Shown one piece after another: positions 25,221-38,724 of a DNA stretch of 64,000 bases. The stretch lies in NCBI GenBank assembly GCA_036937835.1, contig CM072873.1, positions 7,338,001 to 7,402,000 on the forward strand, in the 5' to 3' direction. The notes beneath the pieces were generated by a model. It worked only from the letters and a program-made list of their open reading frames with translations. It made no database searches and was not told where the DNA came from. Both the position numbers and the translations under genes were made by a program. This DNA comes from Pampus argenteus (lineage: Eukaryota; Chordata; Actinopteri; Scombriformes; Stromateidae). Within the stretch, counting starts at the first letter, position 1; every line of letters starts with the position of its first letter.

Positions 25221-28200
25221 TCCTTTCTTCAAGCTCCCTTATATATAGTTATATATATATATAGTTGCAATAATGTATCATCGTCCAGCACAACAGACAT
25301 CCTGTGAGCCAGAGCAGCACCAGCTACTCTTCACTCATCATGGCAACTGTGAATAACTGCTGTAGAGTCTGAGAGTTAGTGCTGAGATATTTGAAACCAT
25401 ATACTTGTGGGCTGAAAGTCAGTCTTCTCCATCATCCTCTCTATATGCTTGTCCTTGTTGTGCAGAATATCTTTCCAAAGATACTGCAGAAATGTTATAT
25501 AATATTCTTTCCAAGTACCTACTGATCTTATGCTTCAAATTAGTTCAACTTTACACAATCAAATAATCCAATAACTTGATTTTTCAATGTAAAACAATGT
25601 AAACCACAATATCTTTGCAAGTGCTGTGCTACACTACATACACCCAGTGCTAATTAAAATAAAAAAGACTACTGTATAGTACGTGTTATTACGCCCCAGG
25701 CTGCCCACAGCTGTTTAGCTATCACAGGATGAAAGGTTAACAAGGGAGGTTACACCTTTCAATGCATCAGTGCATTATTGGTATGTATGTAATGAATTAT
25801 CTTGACAGGCTTTGCACAGTGGACAGTTTTTAAATATGTTATACATTAACTCGATTATGGGGCTTTTTTCTGTTGCATACAGTAGGGCAACAGGATTTAG
25901 TCCCAATCAGGACTTAGTCTGCTTTTCGACAGCATTAGCACAATATCTTGTGTGAACGGGACCTTGAGACTGACCAGATTCAGCCGTTCTTCATGAACTC
26001 AGTGTCTTTTCTCTAACATAATAACAGTCTGTATGGTGGCAGCAAAGCATTAAGCATCTTTTCTTCCTTTGACTAAAGAAGTAAAATGATGATAATGCTA
26101 CAGTTTGCTACCAAGTGACCTTGTATGATTGTGGCTGAATACAGACTTGATTGTGTTGCGTGATTCACATGAATCGCAATGAAACGAATGACAATAAGTG
26201 GGATGTTTTGTAATGGTGGGTTCATCTTTAATGGAGTTTGTGAAAAAGCCACGATTACGGCTTGGGGTTTTTTTTGTGTTTTCTTGTCTGCCTTTAGTCA
26301 TTACCTCAGTCAATTGCACTTGATAACACTTTCGAAATCATCTTACCTGTCAAACCCGAGTCGATTTACTTCAGTTGTAAATGAAAGTTGTCTGTTATCT
26401 GTCACGATGACTGATAAAAAAAAGCTTGATCTGAACTACAAAGTCATGGCTAATAATCTTTAATGGATTTCAAACTTAACATGATTGCCTGAAAAGTCGG
26501 ACAAAGACAGTTAACAGAATAGTGAATGAAAGCAATTTTAACTCCGAACCTTTCCCTGAAGCCCTGTATGAACTTCTGAAAGTCAAAGACACCACATCTG
26601 ACAGTGTGTGTGATCTCTCAAGATTTTTTTTTTTACTTTAGGAGTCAGGCTGTGTCTACTTTTTGATGCACTGGGGACTTAAAATGCATTTGCCCACCAT
26701 GATTTCTGCTGGGCACCCGCAGCGTTGAATAAACACATCAGCTTGAGCCCACCCTTTTCTCTTTTTCTCATATTTTCCACTCTGTTGCCTGTCATTCCAC
26801 TGCTTTATTTGAACCTATATCCCCCTTTTTTTTTTTTTTGCAGAACATACTTTGGCAGCTCCATTAGCAAAAAGTTTTGGCTGAGAAATCAGCAGGATAG
26901 CACCAACTCCCTGGGACTCTTGCTACTTACAAGTTGCAGCCAAAGGCACTGCCACCGTTTTTTCTCTTCCCTACCTCATGACAGCAAACTTTTTTGGGTG
27001 CGGTTTCTTTTATTTCAGAACAAAATTCAAACTGTAAATGGCAGCAGTCTGTCAAGACGCAAACAACAAAACCTGCCATACTAACACAAAAGTACTTTGT
27101 AGCTCGAGACCTACAACAAGGTTTCACTGTCATGATCACTTTTGAGATAATGATGACACTTCTGGATATGATTAAAATCGGCTATACTTCATATCAAAGC
27201 CACATCCAGGGTTCATGCGTGTGGTCACACTCCGAGCTGATGCAAAATATCGGCCGTCACAGCTTCCTTCTAGCTGCATCACGCTGTCTCCCTGATCTCT
27301 TTTCCAGAACTTTTACTTGTCTTCGTTGTCTTAGCACAACTCATTGTACAAATCCTTATAACACACTTTCATGCAGTCTCTCCTTTAAAGCATTCTTCAG
27401 TGACTAAAACTGTTGAGGGATGAAAAAAAGAGAGACTGGAAGAGAAGTTCAAATCTTGCCTTACGCTCACATTTTTTCTTTAATAGTCTAGTTCACAACA
27501 CACGTGTAAACCATCATGATCATGTTTACTTGGCTGTTAAGATCTTCATCACATCTGCCTGTACTTTTTCCTCTACTAAAGCTCACATAAAATAGCATTG
27601 TATGTATAGTTACAACACAGCAAATGTTAATGTGTAATTTTGAGAAACTGGGAAGCACAAGGGAAACATTACCATATTAGCTAAGGGGCCACAGCATCTG
27701 CCCATCTTTACTTCATCAACTCATATGTTAATACACTTCTGGTAATACAGAGATAGATATCAAATTACTAGAGAACAAACACTTATTCCTTGCGGTATTT
27801 GGGTCTCCAAAGAAAACTGTCTCATTTTCCCCTCAGTGGTGTCAGCAACAGAATCCAACAAAATCTAACAGACCACACACAGAAACTGTGATGTACTGAC
27901 GCATCACCTCTCAGGTGTAAAGAAACGTATCCCAGCCACAATCTGCCTTCTCCCACAACCCACTCACATAGAAATACAGTAAACTAGGTTGCTACTGTGA
28001 GCTAAAGCAAGACAGCACGTCGGCGTACATTACGGACATGTCAACTCTCTCCGGACTGGATACAAGGTTGTTACTTTAAGAAAGCAACGGAAACGGAGAT
28101 CAAAATAAATCTCCTGGCCCTCCCAAATTATTAAACATGAATTATGTCTACTAGTTGACAGGATTATATCTTCAATCTCCTGGGTTTGGGCTTAAATAGA

Positions 28201-28274
28201 TACACCTGCTTATGGATTTACTTTGTTCCTGGACATTTCCTGATCAAAGGTGCATAGAGGCTTTAATACTTGTC

Positions 28275-28297
28275 CACACACACACACACACACACAC
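28275..28297. repeat. (CA)11 microsatellite
   Basis: Eleven CA units. It pairs with a (GT)11 tract at 28412-28433 on the same strand. Confidence 0.95.
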
Positions 28298-28411
28298 GAA
28301 ACATGCACACTCATAAAGATCTATGCAGGGTTTAATGTGATTAGCATGTTGTGCTTGTCAGCTAAAGCTCATAGACTCATTTAGATCATGTATACCACTG
28401 ATCTGTGGAGA

Positions 28412-28433
28412 GTGTGTGTGTGTGTGTGTGTGT
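28412..28433. repeat. (GT)11 microsatellite
   Basis: Eleven GT units, the exact reverse complement of the (CA)11 tract about 115 bp upstream. Confidence 0.95.
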
Positions 28434-28503
28434 ACAGGCAGATCACAGGGCTGCAAATATTTACTGGATGGGGTAATGGAGGTTGTTTTTTTTGTGTTGT
28501 TTT

Positions 28504-28515
28504 CCCCCCCCCCCC
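28504..28515. repeat. Poly-C tract
   Basis: A 12-C run directly after a T-rich segment. Confidence 0.9.
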
Positions 28516-30189
28516 ACATGTCTAAGTTGAAATGTTTTGGCAGGTCATGTCATGTATGCAAAGCTAAAGGCCGTACTTGATTCACTGCACCTGCTTTATG
28601 AGCAAATAGCCAAGTCTTTGCTCACAAAGCTACATTGAAGTCAGGTCTGTATTAAGCCAGAGGTTCTGTTAAGTAGTACCTGAACTACAACATCTACAGT
28701 TCACATATGTCGTCTTGGGTCATGGCTGAAGCTTTCATTAGAATCAAAGCCATTTCTCTATTATTTAACTCAATCTATGAACAAGTATGAACATCTAGCA
28801 TATGTTGAACTGACTTGTTTTTCTTCTTTTATGCCACTGCCACTCAGCTCTTGTCATGATATGACATCCCTGTCAGCAGGATAAAAAACAAGGGGTGATG
28901 AAAAAAAAAAGAAAAAAAAGAAAAAGAAAACGTGTTGCAATGTGCTCTGGCAGTTGCTCACAACCTACAATGAACTGTCAGGCCACAGGGAACTCAAAGC
29001 TCTCTGTACTGTCCTGATGTCCCTGCATACAGCGAGGAGGAGAATAAGCTGGAAGCAGGAGGAGAATAATGAGGAGGGAAGGAGAGAAAACCGGTTTTTC
29101 TGTTTGATCAAGAGCTGAGGTCAAAGAATTCATTGAAATGACTTCAGTGCACAACACACCTGAGAGTAGACACTCCAGCGGATACATGCACACAAAGACA
29201 CACAACAAACACACAGGCATGCCTCGCTGCCTGATGCCGACTGCTAATCATTAGCGGTCTTTCCTAACAGTTACCGGAGATGGCTGCAGTGAAAGACATG
29301 CACTCGCATCTTGTTCTTTTGTTTGAAGTCTGTCATCGATAGCAGTTATAAAAAAATCACAATGCAACACATCTTATCTGTTTTCAGACAACACAGTTTG
29401 CATTTGATGCGCTACACAATCATGAAACATAGCACTTAAACATAACATATGTGTGGTTATGAAGATTGCTGCAGGTGTGCTGTTAAATACCATATTCATG
29501 TCACAGAGGGAAATACCCTATGAAGTGTAATGCACATATGCACGTACTGTTTAAGTGAGAAACACAATTTTCAATTTTAATGTAAATCACTTTTTTATTT
29601 TTTTTATTTTTTTTAAAATAAACTCAAACTCATCTTTAATTATAAAATTTGAAATTGTATTAAATTATAAATTATACAAAGGGGAAACATATAATTCTCT
29701 ATCTATCATATGTAGGTCTTTAGAGGATTACATACTGTATTGTATCCATTTCATGGAAACTAGTTTAGCCAGATGTTTGTAACCCTATTGGAGCTCCTGG
29801 GTAGTGATGTCCCCATGTTTCATGATCATGATAAACTAGCTCTCTACTATTACACTGCAGTAATCTGACATGTCCCATCATTTCACTTTGATAGTCTCAG
29901 TTATATTTGTCTTAATAAATGTATAATTGTATGTGGACAAATGCTTTATGTTACACCCACTGGAAATGAGTAACAGTTGAGACATAATGTACATTTCATT
30001 CTTGTGTACCCTTATCTGTCCTCATTACAGAGACACCAAGAGTCCATATGTCTGAGTCCCAATTAAAGTTAAATTATTCCACAAATGTACCATATATATC
30101 GCTGTAGAGACAAACATGGACACATGCATGCAAACATGAACACAGCACACTCTCTTATGCATGCAACCGCACACACAAACCGATGTTTG

Positions 30190-30640
30190 TGACTTTCCCT
30201 CCACGTGAGGTTTAAGTCATGTGCCTGGCTCTTCTCAATAAGCTAATTCAAGGCTTTACTCAGTGGCTGGCTTTAAATCTCAAGCTTAAGAACACTATGT
30301 AGCACAAAGAGGTAATGAGGGTTGAATCTACTTTGTGATGCCACGAAAATGCTTCTCTCGGTCCCGCCGACATCTTAATGAGGCCAGCCTTTACTCACCT
30401 AGCATTGCCAATAAAAAGGTGCCAGTGCACAGCAGCCACCTGTTTATGCCTAAAGGTGCCTGTGGATAAGAGGAAGTGTTCCTTCTGCTCTCGCTGGTCG
30501 AGAGTCAACAGCCTCCCATCGCATCTAATCCGTCCCGCGGAAAGTTCTCATAAACCTACGAGTTGACTTTCTACAGGGAGGCTTAGCCATTACAGGCCCT
30601 GCCTCATCTCCTATATTTCAATTGTTTTCAGGGACTATAA
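30190..30640. promoter_or_regulatory. Candidate conserved noncoding block containing splice-like signals
   Basis: A 450-bp block of high complexity and almost no simple repeat, with CATCTTAATGAGGCC and CATTGCCAATAAAAAGG. On the minus strand an acceptor-like CTTCCTCTTATCCACAG and a donor-like GTGAGT bracket 61 bp (30399-30459). The block may therefore be a regulatory element, an alternative exon with its flanks, or both. Confidence 0.28.
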
Positions 30641-30649
30641 TATCCAGCC

Positions 30650-33600
30650 TCTCTCCCCTTCCCTTTTTCTCGTCTTTTCACTCGACTCTACCTTCAGGCA
30701 ACCCAAATTGCGCCAAGCTTGGCAGTCAGAGAAGCAATTTGTTAAAGGACTGCAGAGTGCTCTTGTCTAATGTTTCATTAAATTATCCCTATTCACCTGC
30801 CTCTAGTCTGTGGTAAAGCCTCTTATGGCGGCACTGGGATTTCAAGGAGCGGGGCCGGGGTCAGTTGCAATCTGATATTTCTTTCCGCGGTATAGGTGAA
30901 TGTTACACAGCTCTCCAACTGGAGTTGCAAGGGTCAAGACTTTGTTTTCGCCATCACGTGTGACACAGCGTCCTTTATACGCTACGTGAAGGCTAACAGA
31001 GACAATTAGGAAGCTGATAACAACATAGACTTGTACACAGCATGCCATGCTATTTTTATTTCACACATATCAATGTTTCCCTGCACGTAATTATTTTCAC
31101 GGTCGTGATTAGGTTCCCTTATTTAAAGTGTTATGCTCTCACAGATACGAATACATACACACAGAGTGAGGACTTTCCTCTGTAATCTAACCCACATCAA
31201 GTTAGCCGTTTTCCTATTAAAGTCACACTGTATCGATGAAGCTAACGGTACATCACAACCTTGCACTTAACCCCTAACATACAAGAGTTGCAGTAGCTAC
31301 CTGCCCTCTTCATTGTAGAGTCGTCAATTGCTTGGCCTTTGCCTTAAGGCGAAGCCGTTAGCATCTGTAAAGGCTGCAAAGCTGCTATTGCTAATGTTAG
31401 CGTAGTTGCTGCAGTGTGTCCTCGGGCAGTTGTTGTGGTTTTCTTATCAGCAACAGAAAAAATACTTGCACAGAGCCTGAGGCATCCTGGGAAAAAGTGC
31501 ATATATCGTGTACCTACAACATAGCTCCTGGGTCATATTTAATCTATAATGTATTTGGTGCTAAGCATTCACATGTAAGTTTAATATGAGTCCTATGTAA
31601 AGCTATAGGACTAAGTCAATGAAACTGATCAGTGTGTGCTATATTATGAGCTTTTTTTACTGAAATTCCCCAACAAAATTTTATTTGAGTATAAGCCAAA
31701 CATTGTTCGCTTTATAGTGCCACCATGCAACCTGTCACCATGACTCATCTGCAATGATGCGATTCAGCCATAATGGAGTCTCTCATTGTAAATGAATGAA
31801 CTTCCACTGGATATTAATGCATTCCATGTATGATCCTACATATACAATATGGCCAATTGTTGCGTGGATGTCACCCTTTACAAGCGATATTTTAAAATCC
31901 TCCAACCACTGGCGGTAAAACATAAACCCCGTCCCACGCTCACTCTCTTCTGTATATGCACACAATGCATGTCAGCCTTTTCTAGTGGCATGCATGAAGC
32001 TAATCAGGAAATTCACTACCACACACCGCACGCACTAAGCAGCTCACGTACATTTCACTACCATCCTAACCTGTGGTAGAATGTTTCCAAGGATAGTGAC
32101 CTCTTTCCGATACGGGTAGGTACCGTTTGTCTTTCACTACTCACTGTAAAATGAGCCTGTACTCTATAAGCATCCACGTTCTCGTGCAAACAAGAAGGAA
32201 GATAACATACACCGGGGTCTGACACAAATACAGCACAGTAATAACATATTGGTTCTGCAGCCGTGTCTATACATATTTTGCTGGCATGACCTGAATAACA
32301 AACTGACATGTGCAGGAGACCCCGCTGATCTGCTACACAGTGACAAAGTGACAATGTTTTATCCCGGCAATTGAACAATTTGAATTAAGCTCCCCTATGT
32401 ATTTGCACGATTGCCCCTTTAAATCACAGAGGAGGAAAATGTAATGTGCCTTAAATAAATACAGCATGCTTTTCTTTTCACCCGTTCTTGTGCTGAATGA
32501 TCGGTCCATCACTTTGGTCTAGTCAAGCATTTTTATTTATTTATTTTTTTTAAAAATATATATCTAAAATATATTAGTTAAACAGTTGATGTTGGCAGCC
32601 TGACAAAAAAAAAGGTTAGCGACTGAATAAGTTTTGATATTTTTTGGTAAAACTTTAACTTTACTCCTTAAAATGACCCGGTGTAAACAAATAGAAAATT
32701 GTATAATGACATATGTAAAGTAGAGTGTATATATATATATATATATATCAGGAAAAAGGTATGTTCAAGCAGGCCATCGAGGGAAACGGAGAGATAACAG
32801 TGAAAAATAACGTGTTGTAAACAAGATGCATGCACTGCTGCCGCTTTGCCTTTGTATTCTATGGTCTCTCTCCCTCTGTGCACGTCTGCTGCATATTTTA
32901 CACCTGCTTCACTCAGACTTTAAATATCAGACACAATTTGGTCTGCCACAGTGGTCAGTCTGCAGTGATAAATCAGATGCCGTTTCCCTCCTTCCATTTC
33001 ACCAGCACTAAACCGTGTTGCTTTCTATTAGTAAAAAAAGGAGAAACATAATTTGACTGTTAAGTGGTGCATATCCATAGTACTGTAGATCCATCCCTAG
33101 TTTAAAAAGAAAGGAGAACTCCTTTTACATACTGACTAGCTGAATTGATATTACGCTCTGATAGATCGTGTTGGTGATATTGAACAGTGTCCATTTAGCT
33201 CCTGGCAGTTTTTGATGGGCATTCCTTTATGCTCAACAAGATATACTGAGACACGACGGCCTGATAATTATGTAAGAATGCCTCAGTATATAAGTAAAAA
33301 CATTCATGAAACAGTAATGACTTTACTCTTCCTGTCTGGTTACTGTTTGCCTTCAGCTGTATTGTCTCTTTTTTTCCTTTGACAGTTTTCTTTGAAAGGC
33401 AGCCAAAGCCACCTGAACCCAGCAGTGGCTGCCCTTCAAATCACACTCCTTCTGCAGACTGCCTCCTTGTGTCCCCTGACCTTTTGTCAATGGAGAAGCC
33501 ATTGCTTATGTATGTGTTTGGCAAACTGGACCCTTCCACAGTTGCTTCACTCTGGGAAATGACAGTATGGAGCCTTATGGTATGGAGCCTTATAGTCAAG

Positions 33601-36600
33601 GGCGTTGATGCTCATCTTCAATATGGGCCTCTATATTTTCTCTAATATTTAGAGGGATAATTTTTGAGAGAAGTGATTTTTTTTTTTACTTAAGCAGAGA
33701 ATACAAATGCTGCTGTCTCCAGGGCTCAAAGCAAAATACTCTTCCATAAACAGTCGTTTAGATGAGGTTCAACATTTCCTGAAGTTGTACACATGCTCAG
33801 TAATACTCAGTACCGATATTATTTAATCATAGTAGATCTTTTAGTTAAACAAAAAAAAAAAAGTCCTGGTTTTTAAAAGCCACTCGACACAGCGCTTCCT
33901 CTCACTTCTCACTCGGCGAAGTGCAAGATTATTTGGCAAACCATAAGTACACCACCCACATGAACAGCATCTGTTGCTACACTTCCCACAGTCACACTGT
34001 TTAGCCTCACCAGACATCCTGAGACTAGGGAACATATAATCTAATCTAATCTATATCATTCTTGGACTTTAGAGGCACTGCCTCGAAAGGTGAAGTCACC
34101 CATTAAAAAACCAATACATGTATGCAACATTTCTACTGAAATCCACACATATTTACTAATGACAGAATTAAATGTGATGAAATTGTGCACTATCGCATTG
34201 CAAAAAAAGTATGATGAAGAAGATAAAAAACAGTTGGCCTGTATTTACCATTTTTGTCATCCAAACTCAGATAACTTGATGATATTTGTCACTGTGCTTC
34301 TGGATGTTTTCCACTGCCCTTGGCTGAAAGCTGTAGCCTTGACATTTGTGTGAATCTGGGATTAAATTTGTGGAAAGTTGGCCTTTACTTTTATGTGCCC
34401 TTTATAAATCCTAAAGTGTGTTAAATCCAATGTGCTTCAGTTTCAAATGCATCGTAAGGAATCATGGTGTATAATGGCTGCAGCATGTACCCTGTGGCAA
34501 CAGTCTGAGATGCTACCTATGTAGCTTTGAAGTACAATTACCCATGAGGGCTTGAGGTGTATAATGGTAAAATATGATATACCACACTGTTGCTGTTAGC
34601 ATTCAGTGCACCTTTATAAACTTTTATATATTCAGATACAGCACTGCCTTGAGCTGGTTTAAAGCAATCCTGTTCAGATTTTCTTGTTCTCAATTTGAAA
34701 ACTGTCCTTTTCATCCAAGGTTTTTAGAAAACGGGTGTGGACGGTGTACTCTAAGAATGTTTGAGGAATTTTAGTGAGTTTGGAGTGCTGAAACTGCCTT
34801 TAAAGTCCTTAATGCTCAACTGTACCATTTTCTGGGAGTTTTTTTTAACCTTTTTCTTGATCACCATGAAAAATGGCCAAATATCTTTTGGTTCATACAT
34901 TATAGGCAGATGTGTATACAGTGCATATGCCCTTCTTGAATTTTACTAAACACCAAAAACAATGGTGCTTGAATATAACCTTGCTACACCTGAGCTTTAG
35001 TTGCAGCCTAAGAACCTCAGGCAGAGCACAGATTTTAAATTCAGCCGAACAATGAAGATTGATCAAGCTCGGGTGTATCAGGGGAACAGGATGCCTGAGG
35101 AGATAAAGGTAGCGTCTACACTCGTTTTTTTTTTTTTTTTAATTACTCCTGAAAACAGCCATATATTATCTAAAACTGCCCTTCCAATGCAGGGTCATGG
35201 AGGGCTGGTCTCTCTCTCAGGTAGCACACACTGGGATTGAGACAGAGTACAGCATGGCTAGGTCAAAATCAGGTCACAGGGCTAACATACTATGTAATCA
35301 CACAGAGAATCCCACGGCCACCGTAACACCCTCGTGGAAAAATACTCTTATAAAACTGAATTTCCCTCCTCGACCAATCTATTGTAAACACGGATCAAAC
35401 TAGTCAACCCTCCATTAAACTATCGGTGCGATGTCAAACCAGTCAGCTGCCAAGAGTAACAAAGGGACGTTTAATCTCTCACATGGGTCCAGCCACAAAA
35501 ACACTAGATATTATACGCAGCTTGGTAGCATCTCTCTTAAGCCTTTGCCTGTTAAACTGACAAAGAGCCAAAAAAAAGACATTAGAAACTATTTTTACAA
35601 GCAAAGTATAACTAACTCACTTATTTGTGAAAAATCTTCATTTTCAAGAACTCTTCTATCCCATTTGTTTGTTTGTTTTATATTTAATACAATATTAAAT
35701 GTCAGATTGCACCTCATTAGCTGAGTTTCCATGACACACACCAGCTCTGTGTTCGCTGTCTGCCACAGAGGCCACAGAGACAAAGTGTTATGGCTAAGCA
35801 AAAGAGCAGACGGCTTCCTGTCACAGTGAGACTGTTCAATCATCACAGTTTCAGCTTCTCCTTTAGACCTCCGCTTGTCTGTGTTGTCATGTTTTGCGAG
35901 ACAGTTTATCCTCAAAGCGACACGAGCAAGTTTTTTGTCTGCTAGTAGTGATGTAAACAAGGGTCCTCATATTGTTCCTACCAGCCACACATATAATGAC
36001 ATGCGCTTGTGTAAGTGAGGTCTTACTAAGAATGCCAACTAAGTAGACATTCACGCAGCAGTAAATTAACACTTTAAATTCAAGCGTTAGCTATTGCTAA
36101 ATATTCACACCTACTAAGTGCTAGGTGTAACTGTTGGGTAAGATAGCTAACAGACAAAGCAAATGACTTCTGACCTGATACTTTACATTTCACAGGAAAA
36201 ACTAAACAAAACATTATACCTCAAATTACAAAATACCAGTAACTAAATGACCAAATAAAGATGGTTAGATTAGCAAAATGCGATATTTTCCTTTCACTGT
36301 CAACTCCTAAATTCTGAAACATACATATATATTTTTTCCAGGTACCCAGATATAAATAAAACAAAGATGTACCTACATTAACAAAGAGTTGGCAGTTATG
36401 TTTATTCTATCTTTTGGCCTAAGACTTTTTTTGCTCTTGGATGTATTAAGAGAATTGGATACGGCGCTTAGCCTTAGTGTCAATTTTGCCCAGTGGCTCC
36501 GCCATTATAAAAGAAACCGTTGACATGATGCCTCAAGCTGCAAATAAGGTCAATTATGACCCCTTTTTATTAGGAATTTTCAATCCATGGCGGTTTTATA

Positions 36601-37130
36601 TTCGTAAAACTTTCCTCAAGCTTAAAAATGTGATTTTAACGTCTGTGATGACTTTCCAGTGTAAAATCTATGAGCCCCGAGGATAGCCAGCAGGAGAAAC
36701 TCTACTATTGCAACTGCAAAAACCTTACTACCCGCTACTGTTTTATGAGGAAACATATGCTTGACATGTTTGTGAAGGATACAGAGAATCATTTTGCAAA
36801 GAAACTGCAGAGTGTACACTGAACAGGGCACATTTGATTTGCTAGCAAGTTTGACTCACGGGTTACACAATCATCTAGTAACACTGTTAGCTTACGAGTT
36901 CATTCCTTTGTTGCAAAAGCAAACACATCTCTAATCCTGCATTGCCGGCTGTGGGACTGAGAAACCTTGACTTGACCTCTGCCATGGAGTAAACCGGCAG
37001 CAGAAAGCTTTCCTTTCACTTCTCACTTGCATTCCGCGAGCACGTGTGATCACTCTTGAATTAAACATACACCGGTGAGGTCTTGCAGAGATCCGAGAAG
37101 CTACGCCTAGCAGACAAATCCCAGTCTAGA
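30650..37130. other. Noncoding DNA, no gene recognised
   Basis: A (TA)10 tract lies at 32729-32748 and a 15-bp tandem duplication (unit starting TATGGAGCCTTATGG) at about 33565-33594. The minus-strand 68-codon frame at 30842-31048 is treated as a finding. Frames of 106-121 codons at 32058-32378 and 35595-35960 (minus) show no known domain. Confidence 0.45.
32729..32748. repeat. (TA)10 microsatellite
   Basis: Ten uninterrupted TA units. Confidence 0.9.
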
Positions 37131-37889
37131 GATGTATGTTTTCCCTCAAAGCTTAGTTGATTCATCCATAATTCCGTTAACTTCAATAAGACATCTGCTG
37201 CCTATAAGGGAGCACATAAACGACTCTAAACGAACCAGATTGTCCGCAATAGTGAAATAAAATGCACGTTGTATCTGCCTTGAGGTCTCTCATTCACTAT
37301 GCAACAATGAAAAATAAAAAACCTGCATGGTGCCCTTACCGTTCACAGAGGCTACGTGGCTACATGGAGCCTTTTCAAGAACAATCTGTCTAGACAGATA
37401 GAGACTATTTTTACTCACCATTGTTCACGAGCAATGCAAGCTGAAGCCCTTCTATTATATTGACTGTCCTGTAGGCAAGCAATAACTAAACCAAACTATT
37501 TTTTTTCCCATTACCTATTTTTTATACCAGAACCCAGAGGTTGTGCAGCAGTGAAAACTCTGAACCGTCAAGTATTCAATGCCTCTCTGCTTCACCTCTT
37601 ATTCATTCCTCTTAACCGCCATGCTAAACACTCATAGTGCCTCAAACAGATTTGGCCATTTATACCATTATATTTGAATGTTAAAGTGTTTAATTCACTT
37701 TAATATTAAACACCTTTTGGTGGCACTAAAGGAAACGTTAGGGGATCACCAAAGTCATTGGGATACATCCTCTGGGAACCATGAATGCACCGATCCGTTC
37801 AATAGTTCAGTATATTTTTCACAGGATCAGTGCAAATGTGATGAAAATACATCAGGTCAACGCTGGTTCCATTAAAAAAAAATCTACGA
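37131..37889. other. Noncoding DNA, no gene recognised
   Basis: Single-copy-looking AT-rich sequence. The 65-codon plus frame at 37678-37875 is unfamiliar. Confidence 0.45.
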
Positions 37890-38010
37890 AGCAGCAATAA
37901 AATATGCATATCACTGTGAAAACTCGGTCTATCAGCTTTAAATCTTCATCGGCTGCATATGCAATGAATTAAAATGAAATTTATGCGAATCTTACGGAGG
38001 GGGGATATGC
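37890..38010. promoter_or_regulatory. Candidate POU/octamer-rich regulatory element
   Basis: Two 10-bp palindromes built on POU half-sites, ATATGCATAT (37902-37911) and TGCATATGCA (37954-37963), are followed by ATGCGAAT (37983-37990), one base from the octamer ATGCAAAT, and GAATTAAAATG with homeodomain cores. Three such sites in 90 bp is unusual for random AT-rich DNA. Binding is inferred, not shown. Confidence 0.3.
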
Positions 38011-38724
38011 AAAATACAGAGCTGATAATTGGCCTTGTCCCTAATGGCATCACCCATGAGCTGAAAGGATAGAGGCTTTGTCACGGAACACAAATGAGTA
38101 CAGCATTCAGAAGAATATAACGTGAATAAAAAGGAAATGGAAAAGCTTGCTTGTGTCAAGATGAGCACAGAACAAAAACACCTGAGGTCCATTTCTAGTG
38201 AAAGGCTGCCACATATGGTACCTCTCGGTCTGCTGATGTAATGTCTGAACTCTGTAGACCATATGTTTGTGCTGCAGACACAGATACTGGAAACTGAGAC
38301 CTGAGGCCTGATTCCTACAGAGGCAAAAGTCTGCAACGTGTGGTTAACAACAGAATCTCATCCTTTATGGCTGTTATTTATACCAATGAGCTGTCAAGGG
38401 ACGATGAGTAGGGCTCGTTACATGGTGATGTGGTGAAACCTGGTTCAAAAGCACCATACTGCAAATCTTTAAGGAGGGGAGGAGCCTGAGAAAAATGATG
38501 GAACTATGATCTGACAACATTGTGCAATTACATGACGAACATTAGGCTATATAATCCTTTGTCAGGCTATAGAGACTATAGAGAAGATCAAATGATAATG
38601 GTACTAAACTAAGTGGCTAAACTGAACTTTTGCATGCTAACAATTGTTTTTTTGTTTGTTTTTTTCTAAACAGCACTAGCACTAAAAAGCCTAGCTGCTG
38701 TTGCAGATCAGACTCATTGAGAGT
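38011..38724. other. Noncoding DNA, no gene recognised
   Basis: Two open frames on the minus strand lack known domains. T-rich low complexity occurs near 38645-38665. Confidence 0.45.

Larger units (their letters stand above)
24691..30180. other. Noncoding DNA with microsatellites
   Basis: No coding gene is recognised. TA tracts lie at 24794-24809 and 25236-25262, and A/G-rich low complexity at 28890-28930. The 119- and 137-codon frames at 26725-27407 (plus) follow an acceptor-like poly-T/CAG but show no known domain. The sub-block 25020-25220 is listed separately. Confidence 0.45.

Noticed and set aside
26832..27084. T-run plus GCAG followed by a 119-codon frame considered as an exon
   Set aside because: The peptide resembles no family, and no good donor ends it in frame.
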